From NCBI GenBank assembly GCA_031553655.1, contig JAVBLG010000083.1, positions 1 through 37,776 on the forward strand: a stretch of DNA of 37,776 nt. The letters are read 5' to 3'. The notes below the pieces were generated by a model. That model saw only the letters and a list, made by a program, of their open reading frames with translations, ran no database searches and was not told the DNA's origin. Position numbers and translations under genes: made by a program. Of the stretch, positions 23,334-30,736 are shown in pieces. This DNA is from JAVBLG01 sp031553655 (GTDB lineage: Bacteria > Desulfobacterota > Desulfovibrionia > Desulfovibrionales > Desulfovibrionaceae). Position 1 is the first letter of the stretch; every line of letters begins with the position of its first letter.

Positions 23334-24221
23334 ATGAGCCATCATTCCAAAGTGAAACCGTGCCTTACAAGCACTGATATACGAAACAGCAAAGGTGTGC
23401 GCCGTTTGGCCATGCTGACGGCCTACGACTATCTTTCAGCGGCTCTTCTGGACCAGGCCGGAGTTGATATGGTGCTGGTGGGAGATTCGCTGGGCATGGT
23501 CATGCTTGGTGAAAAAGACACCTTGCCGGTGACTGTGGATCATATAATACACCACTGCCGAGCCGTAAGCCGGGCCGTAAGCCAGGCGTTGCTGGTAGCC
23601 GACATGCCCTTTATGAGCTATGAAACCGGGGTGCGCGACGCACTGCGCAATGCCGGACGTATTATGGCCGAAGGCGGAGCGCGGGCGCTCAAGCTCGAAG
23701 GCGGGCTGGACATTGTTCCGCAGGTGAGGGCTCTGATTGCCGCGGGCATACCGGTTATAGGCCATGTGGGGCTTACGCCGCAGCGGGCAGCGGCTCTTGG
23801 AGGCTTTAAAGTGCAAGGCAAAACCGCCGAAACGGCCTACGGCATTGTGGAGGACGCCATAGCCATGGAAGAAGCCGGATGTTTTGCCGTGCTTCTCGAG
23901 TGCGTGCCCTCACCGCTGGCGGAATATATCACCAGCCTGCTCAGTGTGCCCACCATAGGTATAGGCGCGGGCGCGGGATGCGATGGGCAAGTGCTTGTTT
24001 TTCACGACATGCTGGGCTTTGGGCCACCGGAAAACAGCCTGCGCTTTGTGAAACGATATGCCGATATCGGCGCGGAAATCAGCCGCGCCACCAAAGAATA
24101 CATAAACGATGTGCGCTCCGGGGGGTTTCCCGCTGCGGAACATTCCTTTTCCATGCCCGAGGAGGAAATGGAAAAAATAAAAAACAGATTCGGTGAACAA
24201 ACACGTGGAACAAGTGTATAA
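23334..24221 (+). CDS. panB: 3-methyl-2-oxobutanoate hydroxymethyltransferase
   Basis: PanB, 295 residues, transfers a hydroxymethyl group from methylene-tetrahydrofolate to 2-oxoisovalerate, giving ketopantoate for pantothenate and CoA synthesis in the cytosol. Conserved blocks are all present: MLTAYDYLSAALLDQAG, LVGDSLGMVMLG, ADMPFMSYE, ALKLEGG, GHVGLTPQ, and GIGAGAGCDGQVLV. Length is normal with a short C-terminal tail. GGAG lies upstream of the ATG. A monocistronic gene with its own terminator is likely; no panC neighbour is seen. Confidence 0.96.
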   Translation: MSHHSKVKPCLTSTDIRNSKGVRRLAMLTAYDYLSAALLDQAGVDMVLVGDSLGMVMLGEKDTLPVTVDHIIHHCRAVSRAVSQALLVADMPFMSYETGVRDALRNAGRIMAEGGARALKLEGGLDIVPQVRALIAAGIPVIGHVGLTPQRAAALGGFKVQGKTAETAYGIVEDAIAMEEAGCFAVLLECVPSPLAEYITSLLSVPTIGIGAGAGCDGQVLVFHDMLGFGPPENSLRFVKRYADIGAEISRATKEYINDVRSGGFPAAEHSFSMPEEEMEKIKNRFGEQTRGTSV

Positions 24222-24240
24222 ACCGCACGCAGCCTATTCA

Positions 24241-24286
24241 AATCAGGCGATAGTGCGCCTCCCAAACTTGCTTTGGCCGCCTGATT
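24241..24286 (+). terminator. Hairpin after panB
   Basis: AATCAGGCG and CGCCTGATT form a perfect 9 bp stem 19 bases after the panB stop, followed by GACTTTCC. It is a plausible but T-poor terminator. Confidence 0.45.
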
Positions 24287-24339
24287 GACTTTCCGCTGTA
24301 TATTTCAAAATTCGAACCAGGGACTCAAAAGATATATTG

Positions 24340-24369
24340 TTGACATGATGCGCCATAAAAGGATATTTA
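24340..24369 (+). promoter_or_regulatory. Promoter of tRNA-Arg
   Basis: TTGACA (24340-24345) and TATTTA (24364-24369) with an 18-base spacer. The predicted start is about 30 bases before the mature tRNA. Confidence 0.6.
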
Positions 24370-24405
24370 GAATGTCTTCGGACACAAATACCGTAAACAG
24401 CAAAT

Positions 24406-24482
<77 letters not shown>

Positions 24483-24490
24483 GAAAATCC

Positions 24491-24520
24491 AGGCGGTTAA
24501 CATGAAAATGTTAACCGCCT
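24491..24520 (+). terminator. 13 bp hairpin after tRNA-Arg
   Basis: AGGCGGTTAACAT-GAAA-ATGTTAACCGCCT is a perfect stem-loop followed by TCATCATTT. It probably ends the tRNA transcript. Confidence 0.7.
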
Positions 24521-24529
24521 TCATCATTT

Positions 24530-24549
24530 GGTGCTAACAAATTGCTAAC
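24530..24549. repeat. Direct-repeat / arm-like site next to the integrase (left)
   Basis: GGTGCTAACAAATTGCTAAC lies between the tRNA and the integrase gene. Its core GCTAACAAATTGCTAA (24533-24548) recurs exactly at 37624-37639, and GGTGCTAAC recurs several times near 37467-37561. This is typical of integrase arm or attachment regions. Confidence 0.55.
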
Positions 24550-24619
24550 GAGGCGCGCATGTGCTACGGCTGATAACAGCTGAGACGTCAGTGAAAGGCG
24601 GCAAAGGAGGCCGTCAGAC

Positions 24620-25816
24620 ATGGCACACAAGCGCGTCAAATCGAGCCGGTTCCCCGGCGTGTACTGGCGGGAGTCCACCGACCCGCGCCGCAGGCACAAC
24701 GGCAGGCCAGACAGGTGTTATGATTACTGTATCCGCGAGGCCGGAAAGTTGAAATGGGTCAACGTGGGCTGGGTGAGCGAGGGCTTCAGCGAGCAGAAAG
24801 CGGCCAATATGCGCCGCGAAGCTCTGGAAATTATCGCCCAGGGCGGCGTGGTCGGCGGCAAGGATAAGGCTGTTGGGTTTAGTTTGAATGATGCGGCTGA
24901 AGGATACTTTAAATGGATGGAAGGCGAAGGCAAGCATCTCAAGCCAGAGAAATGCCGCTATGACGCTCATGTGCGCGGCATATTAGGGCATTTTCCTCTG
25001 GCCTCGGTGAGCGCCGAGCAGGTGGACGGGCTGAAAGCCGAGCTGCTGAAAAAAACTTCCCCCGGCACGGCCAAGAAAGCTTTGTCCTGCTGCCGGGCCA
25101 TTGCTAACTACGCTGTTCGCACCGGCAAATGGGAGGGGGTGAATCCCTTCGGCCGGGAGCGGCTCAGCATGCCCAGACCGCAGAACAAGGGCGAGCGTTT
25201 TCTGACCCCGGACGAGGCGCGGGCTTTGCTCGACGCTTTGGAAAAACGCAGCACCCACTTGCGGGACATGGCCTGGCTGTCCCTGAAAACCGTATTACGC
25301 AGCACCCACTTGCGGGACATGGCCTGGCTGTCCCTGAAAACCGGATTACGCAGCACGGAAATTTTCGGGCTGAAGGGCGGCGACGTTGACAAGCCAGGCG
25401 GAGTGCTCTGGATTACGGAAAAAGGCGGGCGCAGAACGGCCGTGGGCGTGATGCCCGAGGTTCTGGAGCTACTGGCCGGTTACGGGCGCGGAGCCGGGGA
25501 ATATATCTTCCCGGCGCGCAACGGGCAAAGGAAGAAGCAAATCAGCGACACCTTCGAGCGGGTGTGCGTGGAGTTGAATTTTCTTCCGGCCGATCCCCAG
25601 GAACGCCTGAACATGGACAGGCGTAAAAAAGTCTGGTTCCACACCTTGCGGCATACCTTCGCCTCCTGGCTGGCTCAGTCTGGCGAAATAACCCTGCACG
25701 AGCTGCGCGATCTCATGCGGCACAGCAGCATTGTGATGACCGAGCGCTACGCCCACCTCATTCCGGGCAAGGCTCAGGCCAAGACTTCGCTGATCGGCGA
25801 TATTTTGAATTCTTGA
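24620..25816 (+). CDS. Tyrosine recombinase / island integrase with internal duplication
   Basis: This 398-residue site-specific recombinase has an N-terminal arm-binding region, a core-binding domain (about residues 90-180) and a catalytic domain. The first catalytic arginine is in KTGLRSTEI (about residue 243), box II is HTLRHTFASWL (about 342-352), and the nucleophilic tyrosine is in MTERYAHL (about 376). A perfect in-frame 51 bp tandem duplication (25247-25348, one mismatch) repeats the 17 residues just before the catalytic arginine, giving a TVLR copy followed by the normal TGLR. Activity may be impaired. AAAGGAGG precedes the ATG. Its position next to tRNA-Arg marks the left end of the island. 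Confidence 0.92.
   Translation: MAHKRVKSSRFPGVYWRESTDPRRRHNGRPDRCYDYCIREAGKLKWVNVGWVSEGFSEQKAANMRREALEIIAQGGVVGGKDKAVGFSLNDAAEGYFKWMEGEGKHLKPEKCRYDAHVRGILGHFPLASVSAEQVDGLKAELLKKTSPGTAKKALSCCRAIANYAVRTGKWEGVNPFGRERLSMPRPQNKGERFLTPDEARALLDALEKRSTHLRDMAWLSLKTVLRSTHLRDMAWLSLKTGLRSTEIFGLKGGDVDKPGGVLWITEKGGRRTAVGVMPEVLELLAGYGRGAGEYIFPARNGQRKKQISDTFERVCVELNFLPADPQERLNMDRRKKVWFHTLRHTFASWLAQSGEITLHELRDLMRHSSIVMTERYAHLIPGKAQAKTSLIGDILNS
25247..25348 (+). repeat. 51 bp tandem duplication inside the integrase
   Basis: Two copies (25247-25297, 25298-25348) begin CGCAGCACCCACTTGC and differ at one base (GTA versus GGA codon). A partial third start, CGCAGCAC, follows at 25349. Confidence 0.97.
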
Positions 25817-25858
25817 TATTCATGTGCGTATATTTTGACGGTAAGCAAGGAGGCGGAC

Positions 25859-26044
25859 ATGGACCAAAATGTCATCCGTTTGAAATTTGATGAAGGGAAC
25901 CGGGAAGAAGACTGGCAAGACGCCATGCGCGCCTGGGAAAATTATAGCCGCACCGGGCTGCATGCCACGGAAGAGGAAATGGAGCCCTGGTTCGACAAGC
26001 TTGAAGCCGGAATTGATGCCGAACCGCCCAAGAGCCACCGCTGA
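25859..26044 (+). CDS. Small orphan antitoxin-like protein
   Basis: A 61-residue acidic protein with AAGGAGG 6 nt before the ATG. The C-terminal pattern (AWENYSRTG...EEEMEPWFDKLEAG) resembles the toxin-binding tails of ParD/CopG-type antitoxins, but the DNA-binding part is not clear. Directly after the stop, another frame reads RYTLEAQEYF and then stops. This is reminiscent of the start of a ParE/RelE toxin, so the partner may have been lost. Tentative. Confidence 0.5.
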   Translation: MDQNVIRLKFDEGNREEDWQDAMRAWENYSRTGLHATEEEMEPWFDKLEAGIDAEPPKSHR

Positions 26045-26081
26045 GATATACGCTTGAGGCTCAGGAATATTTCATAAGGCC

Positions 26082-26128
26082 TGGCGCTCTATGGCCGCGA
26101 AAGGTATGAACGCGGCCATAGAGCGCCA
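26082..26128. terminator. Perfect 18 bp hairpin between convergent genes
   Basis: TGGCGCTCTATGGCCGCG (26082-26099) pairs exactly with 26111-26128 across an 11-base loop. It sits between the orphan antitoxin-like gene and vapC and could stop transcription from both sides despite lacking a T-run. Confidence 0.55.
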
Positions 26129-26164
26129 TACGCCATCAAGAAAAAGTATGTACAGGCCTACAAG

Positions 26165-26572
26165 CTAATCCTCCCACGGGTTAAGGCAACGAACTCCAGT
26201 AGGTGTAAAATGTTTTTCGTTGCGCGACACGACAATGAGATTGTGTTCCAAAGCCGTGGCGGCGATCAGAATATCAGCCCCGGAGTTGCCTACATCAGCA
26301 CTTATTTTGCCCCAGCGAATGGCCACGGAAGTAGTAACCGGCAAAATCCGGTCGCCATAAAGAAAAATAAGCTGGGCCAACCAATCAGATAATTTGCCCG
26401 CAAAGACGGCATCCTTACTTTTTTGCAGACAAATGCCGCGCTCAATTTCCCCGATGCTCACGGCGCTGATAAATAACTCCGCATCCTGCTTGTCTTTGAG
26501 CCACCTGACCAGGCCGGGATTGCGCTCTTTTTTGCGTAATTCTGACAGCACTACGGTATCTATCAGGAACAT
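26165..26572 (-). CDS. vapC: PIN-domain toxin (VapC/FitB type)
   Basis: This 135-residue PIN-domain ribonuclease toxin keeps the acidic metal-site residues: the first aspartate in FLIDTVVLSEL (residue 5), the glutamate in IGEIERG (about 42-44), and the aspartate in NSGADILIAATA (about 99). Such toxins cleave RNA, often initiator tRNA or rRNA. The ATG overlaps the stop of the upstream Phd-type antitoxin, the usual translational coupling. Confidence 0.92.
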   Translation of the reverse strand: MFLIDTVVLSELRKKERNPGLVRWLKDKQDAELFISAVSIGEIERGICLQKSKDAVFAGKLSDWLAQLIFLYGDRILPVTTSVAIRWGKISADVGNSGADILIAATALEHNLIVVSRNEKHFTPTGVRCLNPWED

Positions 26573-26829
26573 CAGAATTCCACCTCCCGTAGCGAAAGAT
26601 CGGGCTTGCCGTTGTCCTCTGGTACTTCCGGCATGGCGAGTAAAAAATCGGCAAAGCGCGGGGCGGGAGTTTTTCCCTGGGCCAGAAGCCGTTCATAGGC
26701 GCTCACAGATAGCACCACAACCGATGGCACCCCTCGTTTGGTTACAACTTGCGGCGCTCCGCCATTGGCGGCATTGACCAGTTCACTGAATTTGTTCTTG
26801 GCGTCTTGCAGAGACCATTGACTTTGCAT
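26572..26829 (-). CDS. Phd/YefM-type antitoxin of VapC
   Basis: This 85-residue antitoxin has the Phd/YefM N-terminal DNA-binding fold (WSLQDAKNKFSELVNAA, residues 5-21) and the PQVVTKRGVPSVVVLS strand region. The C-terminal tail, ending PDLSLREVEF, should wrap the PIN toxin. GGAGGG lies before the ATG. The operator-like inverted repeat upstream fits autoregulation. Confidence 0.92.
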   Translation of the reverse strand: MQSQWSLQDAKNKFSELVNAANGGAPQVVTKRGVPSVVVLSVSAYERLLAQGKTPAPRFADFLLAMPEVPEDNGKPDLSLREVEF

Positions 26830-26842
26830 GGGGATCCCTCCT

Positions 26843-26863
26843 GGCTAGACTATTAATCTAGCC
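26843..26863. promoter_or_regulatory. Operator-like inverted repeat of vapC operon
   Basis: GGCTAGA (26843-26849) and TCTAGCC (26857-26863) form a perfect inverted repeat immediately upstream of the antitoxin ribosome-binding site. Confidence 0.55.
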
Positions 26864-26882
26864 GCTAATAAACCAAAAAGCA

Positions 26883-27023
26883 AGCCCGCCAATACCCTCT
26901 CGCTATGGTAAAACAAAACGGCAATTTCAGGCTGAGAGCGTGGCAGTAAAGTGCCAGCTTCAGCCTGAAATTGCCGTTTTTCGCAACTTTGGCCGCTCGC
27001 GTATTCCCAGCTCACTCCGTCAG
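26883..27023 (-). repeat. 140 bp repeat flanking higBA, copy 1, with terminator hairpin
   Basis: It is shared with 27763-27904 at high identity. It contains a 19 bp perfect hairpin (26917-26979; GGCAATTTCAGGCTGA arm) with A/T tracts on both sides, so it can terminate transcription either way. Its outer end (CTCACTCCGTCAGG) matches the 3' end of the AlpA-like gene, indicating that the repeat arose by duplication of that gene's downstream region. Confidence 0.85.
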
Positions 27024-27031
27024 GTTCAGGA

Positions 27032-27364
27032 TTACATGCCTATGCAGATTTCTATGTGTCCTCTGGAATTAGCGGGGCGTTCGCGGGGATTGATCACGAT
27101 CTGAATGTCTCTGCCCAGACGGGTAATGCACTCCATCATTTTAGCTTCGCTGATACCCCGGAATTTTCCTTTAAGCAGGTCAGATAATTTCGGTTGGGAC
27201 AAGCCCATTAATTGGGCTGCCTTGACTTGGGTAAGCCCCTTACTTTCAATAATATCTTGAATTGTTGTAGCCAACTTCGCTTTTACAAGCATCTCTTCGG
27301 CATCGGGAAATCCGAGGTCTTCGTATACATTACCTGAGCTATGGGTAATTTCAACATCACTCAT
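27032..27364 (-). CDS. higA: XRE-family antitoxin (HigA type)
   Basis: This 110-residue protein has a helix-turn-helix (LTQVKAAQLMGLSQPKLSDLL, about residues 44-64) and a C-terminal strand typical of phage-derived HigA proteins (GRDIQIVINP). GGGAGA precedes ATG 27364, which overlaps the end of the toxin gene by 8 nt. Toxin-first order is the HigBA hallmark. The module is bracketed by 140 bp direct repeats. Confidence 0.88.
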   Translation of the reverse strand: MSDVEITHSSGNVYEDLGFPDAEEMLVKAKLATTIQDIIESKGLTQVKAAQLMGLSQPKLSDLLKGKFRGISEAKMMECITRLGRDIQIVINPRERPANSRGHIEICIGM

Positions 27365-27716
27365 ATCCGTTCTCCCTTGCATCTTTTTCCGCTGCTTTCA
27401 GGCGGGCCTTGATAAGCTCCATATCCTGAACGCTTGTCTTGATTCCTTGCGTTGACTTTTTCTGGAAGCAATGAAGGACATAAACCGCTTTGCCGAACTT
27501 GACTGTGTATACGGCTCGGTAAGTGCCGTCCTGGTCAGATTCTACCACTTCCAGAACCCCGGCAGAGCCAAAACCATGAAGTGGCTTGGCGTTCACATAT
27601 TTTTTGCCGATCTGCGCTTGATATAAAGCATATCCAAATATACCCTGCACTTCATCCGGCAAGGCTTTCAAATCTTTTTTTGACGAACCCATCCATTCCA
27701 ATAGCTTCATGTTCAT
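27357..27716 (-). CDS. higB: RelE/HigB-superfamily toxin
   Basis: This protein of up to 119 residues is of the phage Gp49/HigB-like type II toxin family. Matching motifs include KKDLKALPDEVQGIFGYALY, AKPLHGFGSAGVLEVVE, YRAVYTVKFGKAVYVLHCFQKKS, and a lysine-rich C-terminus. A promoter with TTGACA (27747-27742) and TATATA (27725-27720) predicts a transcript starting at about 27714. The message is therefore nearly leaderless, and the start may be ATG 27716 or 27710. Confidence 0.9.
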   Translation of the reverse strand: MNMKLLEWMGSSKKDLKALPDEVQGIFGYALYQAQIGKKYVNAKPLHGFGSAGVLEVVESDQDGTYRAVYTVKFGKAVYVLHCFQKKSTQGIKTSVQDMELIKARLKAAEKDARENGYE

Positions 27717-27719
27717 ATT

Positions 27720-27747
27720 TATATACCCATTTAGGGATAATTGTCAA
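27720..27747 (-). promoter_or_regulatory. Promoter of higBA module
   Basis: TTGACA and TATATA separated by 16 bases on the minus strand, immediately at the start codon of the toxin gene. Confidence 0.55.
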
Positions 27748-27762
27748 CTTGCCTCTTATGAC

Positions 27763-27904
27763 AGCCCGCCAATACCCTCGTGCTATGGTAAAATAAAACG
27801 GCAATTTCAAGCTGAGAGCGCGGCATTAAAGTGCCAGCTTCAACCCGAAATTGCCGTTTTTCGCAACCTTGGCCGCTCGCGTATGCCTCGATTCACTCCG
27901 TCAG
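27763..27904 (-). repeat. 140 bp repeat flanking higBA, copy 2, with terminator hairpin
   Basis: It is homologous to 26883-27023. The central hairpin (27797-27860) is partly mismatched compared with copy 1. It overlaps the last codons of the AlpA-like gene and is probably its original terminator. Confidence 0.85.
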
Positions 27905-28111
27905 AACTTTCTGCGCCTCATCCCACTTGCGCATGTCAGCCGGGTCATAAACCGGCCTCCGCCCCAATTTGCGATACGGAGGCCCTTTTTTCAGGCTGCG
28001 CCATTTCTGCCAGGTGGTGGCCGGGATTCCGGTAATCCGCACCAAGTCTTCAGTAAATAAGTACTTGCGCCCCGCGGGCGGGATGTAGCTCGCGCTATCC
28101 ATCGTGCTCAT
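27893..28111 (-). CDS. AlpA-like / MerR-type HTH regulator
   Basis: This 72-residue DNA-binding protein has the excisionase-type winged HTH: YLFTEDLVRITGIPATTWQKWRS, then GPPYRKLGRRPVYDPADMRKW. Such proteins control integrase genes or act as recombination directionality factors in phage satellites and islands. GGAGAGAAG precedes the start. It lies downstream of the replication-type gene cluster on the same strand. Confidence 0.82.
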   Translation of the reverse strand: MSTMDSASYIPPAGRKYLFTEDLVRITGIPATTWQKWRSLKKGPPYRKLGRRPVYDPADMRKWDEAQKVLTE

Positions 28112-28166
28112 GCTTCTCTCCTTTATATATTGCTTGTTTTTACAGTTGCCGAGATAGTGAACCTGC

Positions 28167-28748
28167 TCATTCTTCGTGGCTCAAGGCCTTTTTCAGAATA
28201 TCGCCGACATGGATTGGCCCAGTGTTCCTGTCGCGGCCGGAAGAAACGGCGCGGATCACGCCTTCAGCTCCGAGCTGCAAGAATTCCGTCCGGCCGTGGG
28301 CATCAACCCAATGCCGAATAAAATCCTTGCGCTTGAAATCAAGATCTCTGGTCAGCCAGTGGCAGGCCGCGCCCCAGCCGCCCATCAGCCTGAGCGTGTA
28401 TTCCGTGGTGGGGTGCCATTCCGGCTCGCGGTAATAGCCGTAGCGGCGGATGCTTTCCAGAAGCGCGCCTCATTCGGCCATGGCCTGTAATTCCAAACTC
28501 TTGGTGCTGGTGCCGGCAATATCGCCCAGGGCGGATTTCAGCACCGCGAACGGCGGCATGGTTTTGAACTCATAGCGCTCTATGACCAGACGCACCGCCT
28601 TGAGCACCTGATCCGCCTGATACCCGGCCAGCAGATCCAGCCACATATTCAGAAGCGGACCTGAAAGCTCCTTGCCGAAATTTTCCGCCAGGGCGGTGAG
28701 CGCGCCCACCTTGCGCTGCTCGTCGGATATATTCTGACTGTTTTGCAT
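28167..28748 (-). pseudogene. DUF6475-like phage protein interrupted by an in-frame TGA
   Basis: The frame starting at 28748 (92 codons, MQNSQNISDEQRK...) meets TGA at 28472-28470 and then stays open in the same frame for 101 more codons to 28167. The joined product reads continuously like phage proteins of the DUF6475 type: an N-terminal helical part (ALAENFGKELSGPLLNMWL) with MPPFAVLK, then AMAE-stop-GALLESIRRYGYYREP, EYTLRLMGGWGAACHW, and FKRKDFIRHWVDAHGR. In that family the position of the stop would suit a tryptophan, so a TGG to TGA change is the simplest explanation. No good start codon exists between the stop and 28385. It could also be read through. The likely role is in phage-satellite replication. 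Confidence 0.65.
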
Positions 28749-28825
28749 GCTTGTTCCTGTTTATTGGCCTGCGGGGGGGGCAAAAAACGCTTTTTATAGG
28801 CAGCCACCAAGGCGTGGCACGAGTT

Positions 28826-29776
28826 TTATTTACGTGTGGCCCTGTCCGCCAGAACTTCGGCGGCCACGGACATGTTCTTTTCCAACAAGGTAGCGCGATT
28901 GGCGGGCTTCTCCCCGGAAGCGGCGCAGAGGGTGCGGGGATTTTTCTTCCACCAGTGCTCGCGCAGAAATTTGCCCAGGCCAGGAGCGAATTGCTTCCAG
29001 CCGGGGTCTGCTCCGGCATGGCGCAGAATGGCGCTGTACAGCGGCGCTTGCCCCGGCCAGGATTTTGAAGCGCGAAGCTGCTTGTATTCCGCGAATCCGG
29101 CGAGCGGTGCTTCCTCGCGGGCGTTTTCGTCGTAAAAGATACGCAGCTCATAAAAATCTTTGCCGGGTTCATCCCCCAAAACCGAGAAATCCTTTGGCGC
29201 GGCCGTCGCTCCGCGCGTGGGATCTCCATTCCCAAGGCTACTTTGGGTGTTTTCATGTCTTTTGGTTTCCGGTTCTGGATCTGGAGATGGAGAAGGCGCA
29301 GGGCTCGCACGCTTGCTCAAAATCCGTTTGACAGTCGTTAAACGATCGTCGCACTTGCGTATGGTTTCGTATTCTTCTTTGGTAACGCCGCTCACACCAG
29401 CCTTGACCAGCAGTTGATATTCTTTGGGGAAGGTTCCGGCCATGCGCGAAAGGCGCGAGGCGTCCGAACGCGCCTCCGCTTCGGCCTGCCAGGGATTGTG
29501 CTTTTGCCAGTTGTGCAGGGCAGGGACGTTTTCCGTCTGGTCAAGCCACATGCCGAGGCAAAGGTCGAAAAAAGCGCGCTCCTCGCCATGCCAATCCGCC
29601 GCCAGTTCAATATCTTCCCAATCCATGCCCGTGAGCATGCCGTCGGGCCGGTTCACGGCGGCCCACAGCCAGAGCGTCTGGAGGGAACGTATGCCCTCAA
29701 GGCCGAGACGCTTCACGGTTTTCTTGGTTTTGGGGTGCTGCCAGAACCCCACGGACAGGCGGATGTCGGAATTCAT
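28826..29776 (-). CDS. Phage/satellite replication-type protein
   Basis: The N-terminal third of this 316-residue protein resembles phage replication-module proteins with a winged-helix-like domain (VGFWQHPKTKKTVKRLGLEGI, LWLWAAVNRPDGMLTGMDWEDIELAADW, LHNWQKHNPW). A proline/serine-rich linker follows (about residues 150-185). The C-terminal part (YKQLRASKSWPGQAPLYSAILRH...FAPGLGKFLREHWWKKNP) resembles the tail of similar proteins ahead of DnaC-like genes. GAGGA precedes the ATG. It is in one run with the 196-residue gene and the DUF6475-like gene. Confidence 0.6.
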   Translation of the reverse strand: MNSDIRLSVGFWQHPKTKKTVKRLGLEGIRSLQTLWLWAAVNRPDGMLTGMDWEDIELAADWHGEERAFFDLCLGMWLDQTENVPALHNWQKHNPWQAEAEARSDASRLSRMAGTFPKEYQLLVKAGVSGVTKEEYETIRKCDDRLTTVKRILSKRASPAPSPSPDPEPETKRHENTQSSLGNGDPTRGATAAPKDFSVLGDEPGKDFYELRIFYDENAREEAPLAGFAEYKQLRASKSWPGQAPLYSAILRHAGADPGWKQFAPGLGKFLREHWWKKNPRTLCAASGEKPANRATLLEKNMSVAAEVLADRATRK

Positions 29777-29799
29777 GCTGATGTCCTCGAACTATGCTT

Positions 29800-30390
29800 T
29801 CAGAAGCCCAGCCGTTTCTGGGGTGAAACCGGAAAAGCCTCGCAAAAATTGGCCAGAGCGCGGCGGAGGTCGGACAGGCTGGGGCTGTTGTCGCCTCGCA
29901 GGCGCAGGGCTATTTTTAGAATGCTCAGGTCGCGGTTTCTGGTGGGCGCTATTTTGCCAAGGGCCCGCCTTTTGGCGGCTTCGCGCTCATATTGACGGAC
30001 GCTCTTTATGGTATTGGTCATGCTTTTGCTGTGCTCGTTCAGTTCGGTCATGATCTTGTGGAAACTGCGGTGCGCCCTGCCGCCTGTGGGCATGAAGCGC
30101 GCCCGGGGCACGCTGGTGGATTTTTCCTTATAGATAAGCCGGGTTTTGTTGCCGTTCTGGTTTGGTTTTTTCAGCAATACCCGCACATATCGCCGCCAAA
30201 CTATGGAATGCGGGCAACGCTGACAGTGTTTTGAGCAATTAATCAACATCGCTATCCAGCCAGATGCGCCTATGGGGGGAACCCTGATCTGAAACTCCCT
30301 GGCCGCCTTTCTCATAAGCGACTTTATGCCGCTCAATTCGCACTCCAACTCTCTCAGGAGCATTTCGGTGTGCATGCTTATTTCGTTCAT
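29800..30390 (-). CDS. Hypothetical island protein with CxxxCxxC cluster
   Basis: This 196-residue basic protein has an N-terminal helical segment (EMLLRELECELSGIKSLM) and a cysteine cluster NCSKHCQRCPHSIVWRRY (about residues 51-68). The cluster resembles short zinc-binding or wHTH-associated motifs in mobile-element proteins. A C-terminal helical region contains REREAAKRR-like charge. It is the first gene of a minus-strand run leading into the replication-type gene. The family is not identified. Confidence 0.55.
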   Translation of the reverse strand: MNEISMHTEMLLRELECELSGIKSLMRKAAREFQIRVPPIGASGWIAMLINCSKHCQRCPHSIVWRRYVRVLLKKPNQNGNKTRLIYKEKSTSVPRARFMPTGGRAHRSFHKIMTELNEHSKSMTNTIKSVRQYEREAAKRRALGKIAPTRNRDLSILKIALRLRGDNSPSLSDLRRALANFCEAFPVSPQKRLGF

Positions 30391-30736
30391 AAGAAATTAC
30401 CTACATATAGAAATTGTGACAGGCCGTATTTTAACCGGCTTATTCTTGGAATTTTCTATGGTAGCGGCTTGTGGCCATAGTTTGAGCCTGTTGCCATAAC
30501 TTGTTTGTAGTGAATATAATATCATTACAAAATTTTTTATGCAAATAAAAAATCATATATAATAGCTCATGAGCTAGCTTTACTGTCTTTGACAGTATGG
30601 ATCACAAAAATGGTACATTTTTCAACGCAACAGACTGATAACATGCGAGTTGCTAAAATTAATTTTGTGTGGACGCCAGCATAAAAATTATATATAATTT
30701 TTTTTATTATGGTTGGCACAGTAAAGGAGGAAGGAA
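30391..30736. promoter_or_regulatory. AT-rich divergent control region
   Basis: This non-coding region of about 346 bases lies between divergent genes and is much richer in A/T than its neighbours. It holds a TATAAT-like box near 30556-30562, the palindrome AGCTCATGAGCT (30564-30575), and the perfect inverted repeat TACTGTC-TTT-GACAGTA (30581-30597). It is a likely promoter/operator zone and possibly an origin for the satellite-like element. Confidence 0.45.

Noticed and set aside
26883..27904. The hairpin repeats around higBA as integron attC sites.
   Set aside because: They lack the attC end consensus, and their outer end derives from the alpA coding sequence; they fit duplicated terminators.
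30581..30597. TACTGTC-TTT-GACAGTA as a LexA box.
   Set aside because: CTGT and ACAG are 5 bases apart instead of the 8 of the gammaproteobacterial box; kept only as a generic operator candidate.
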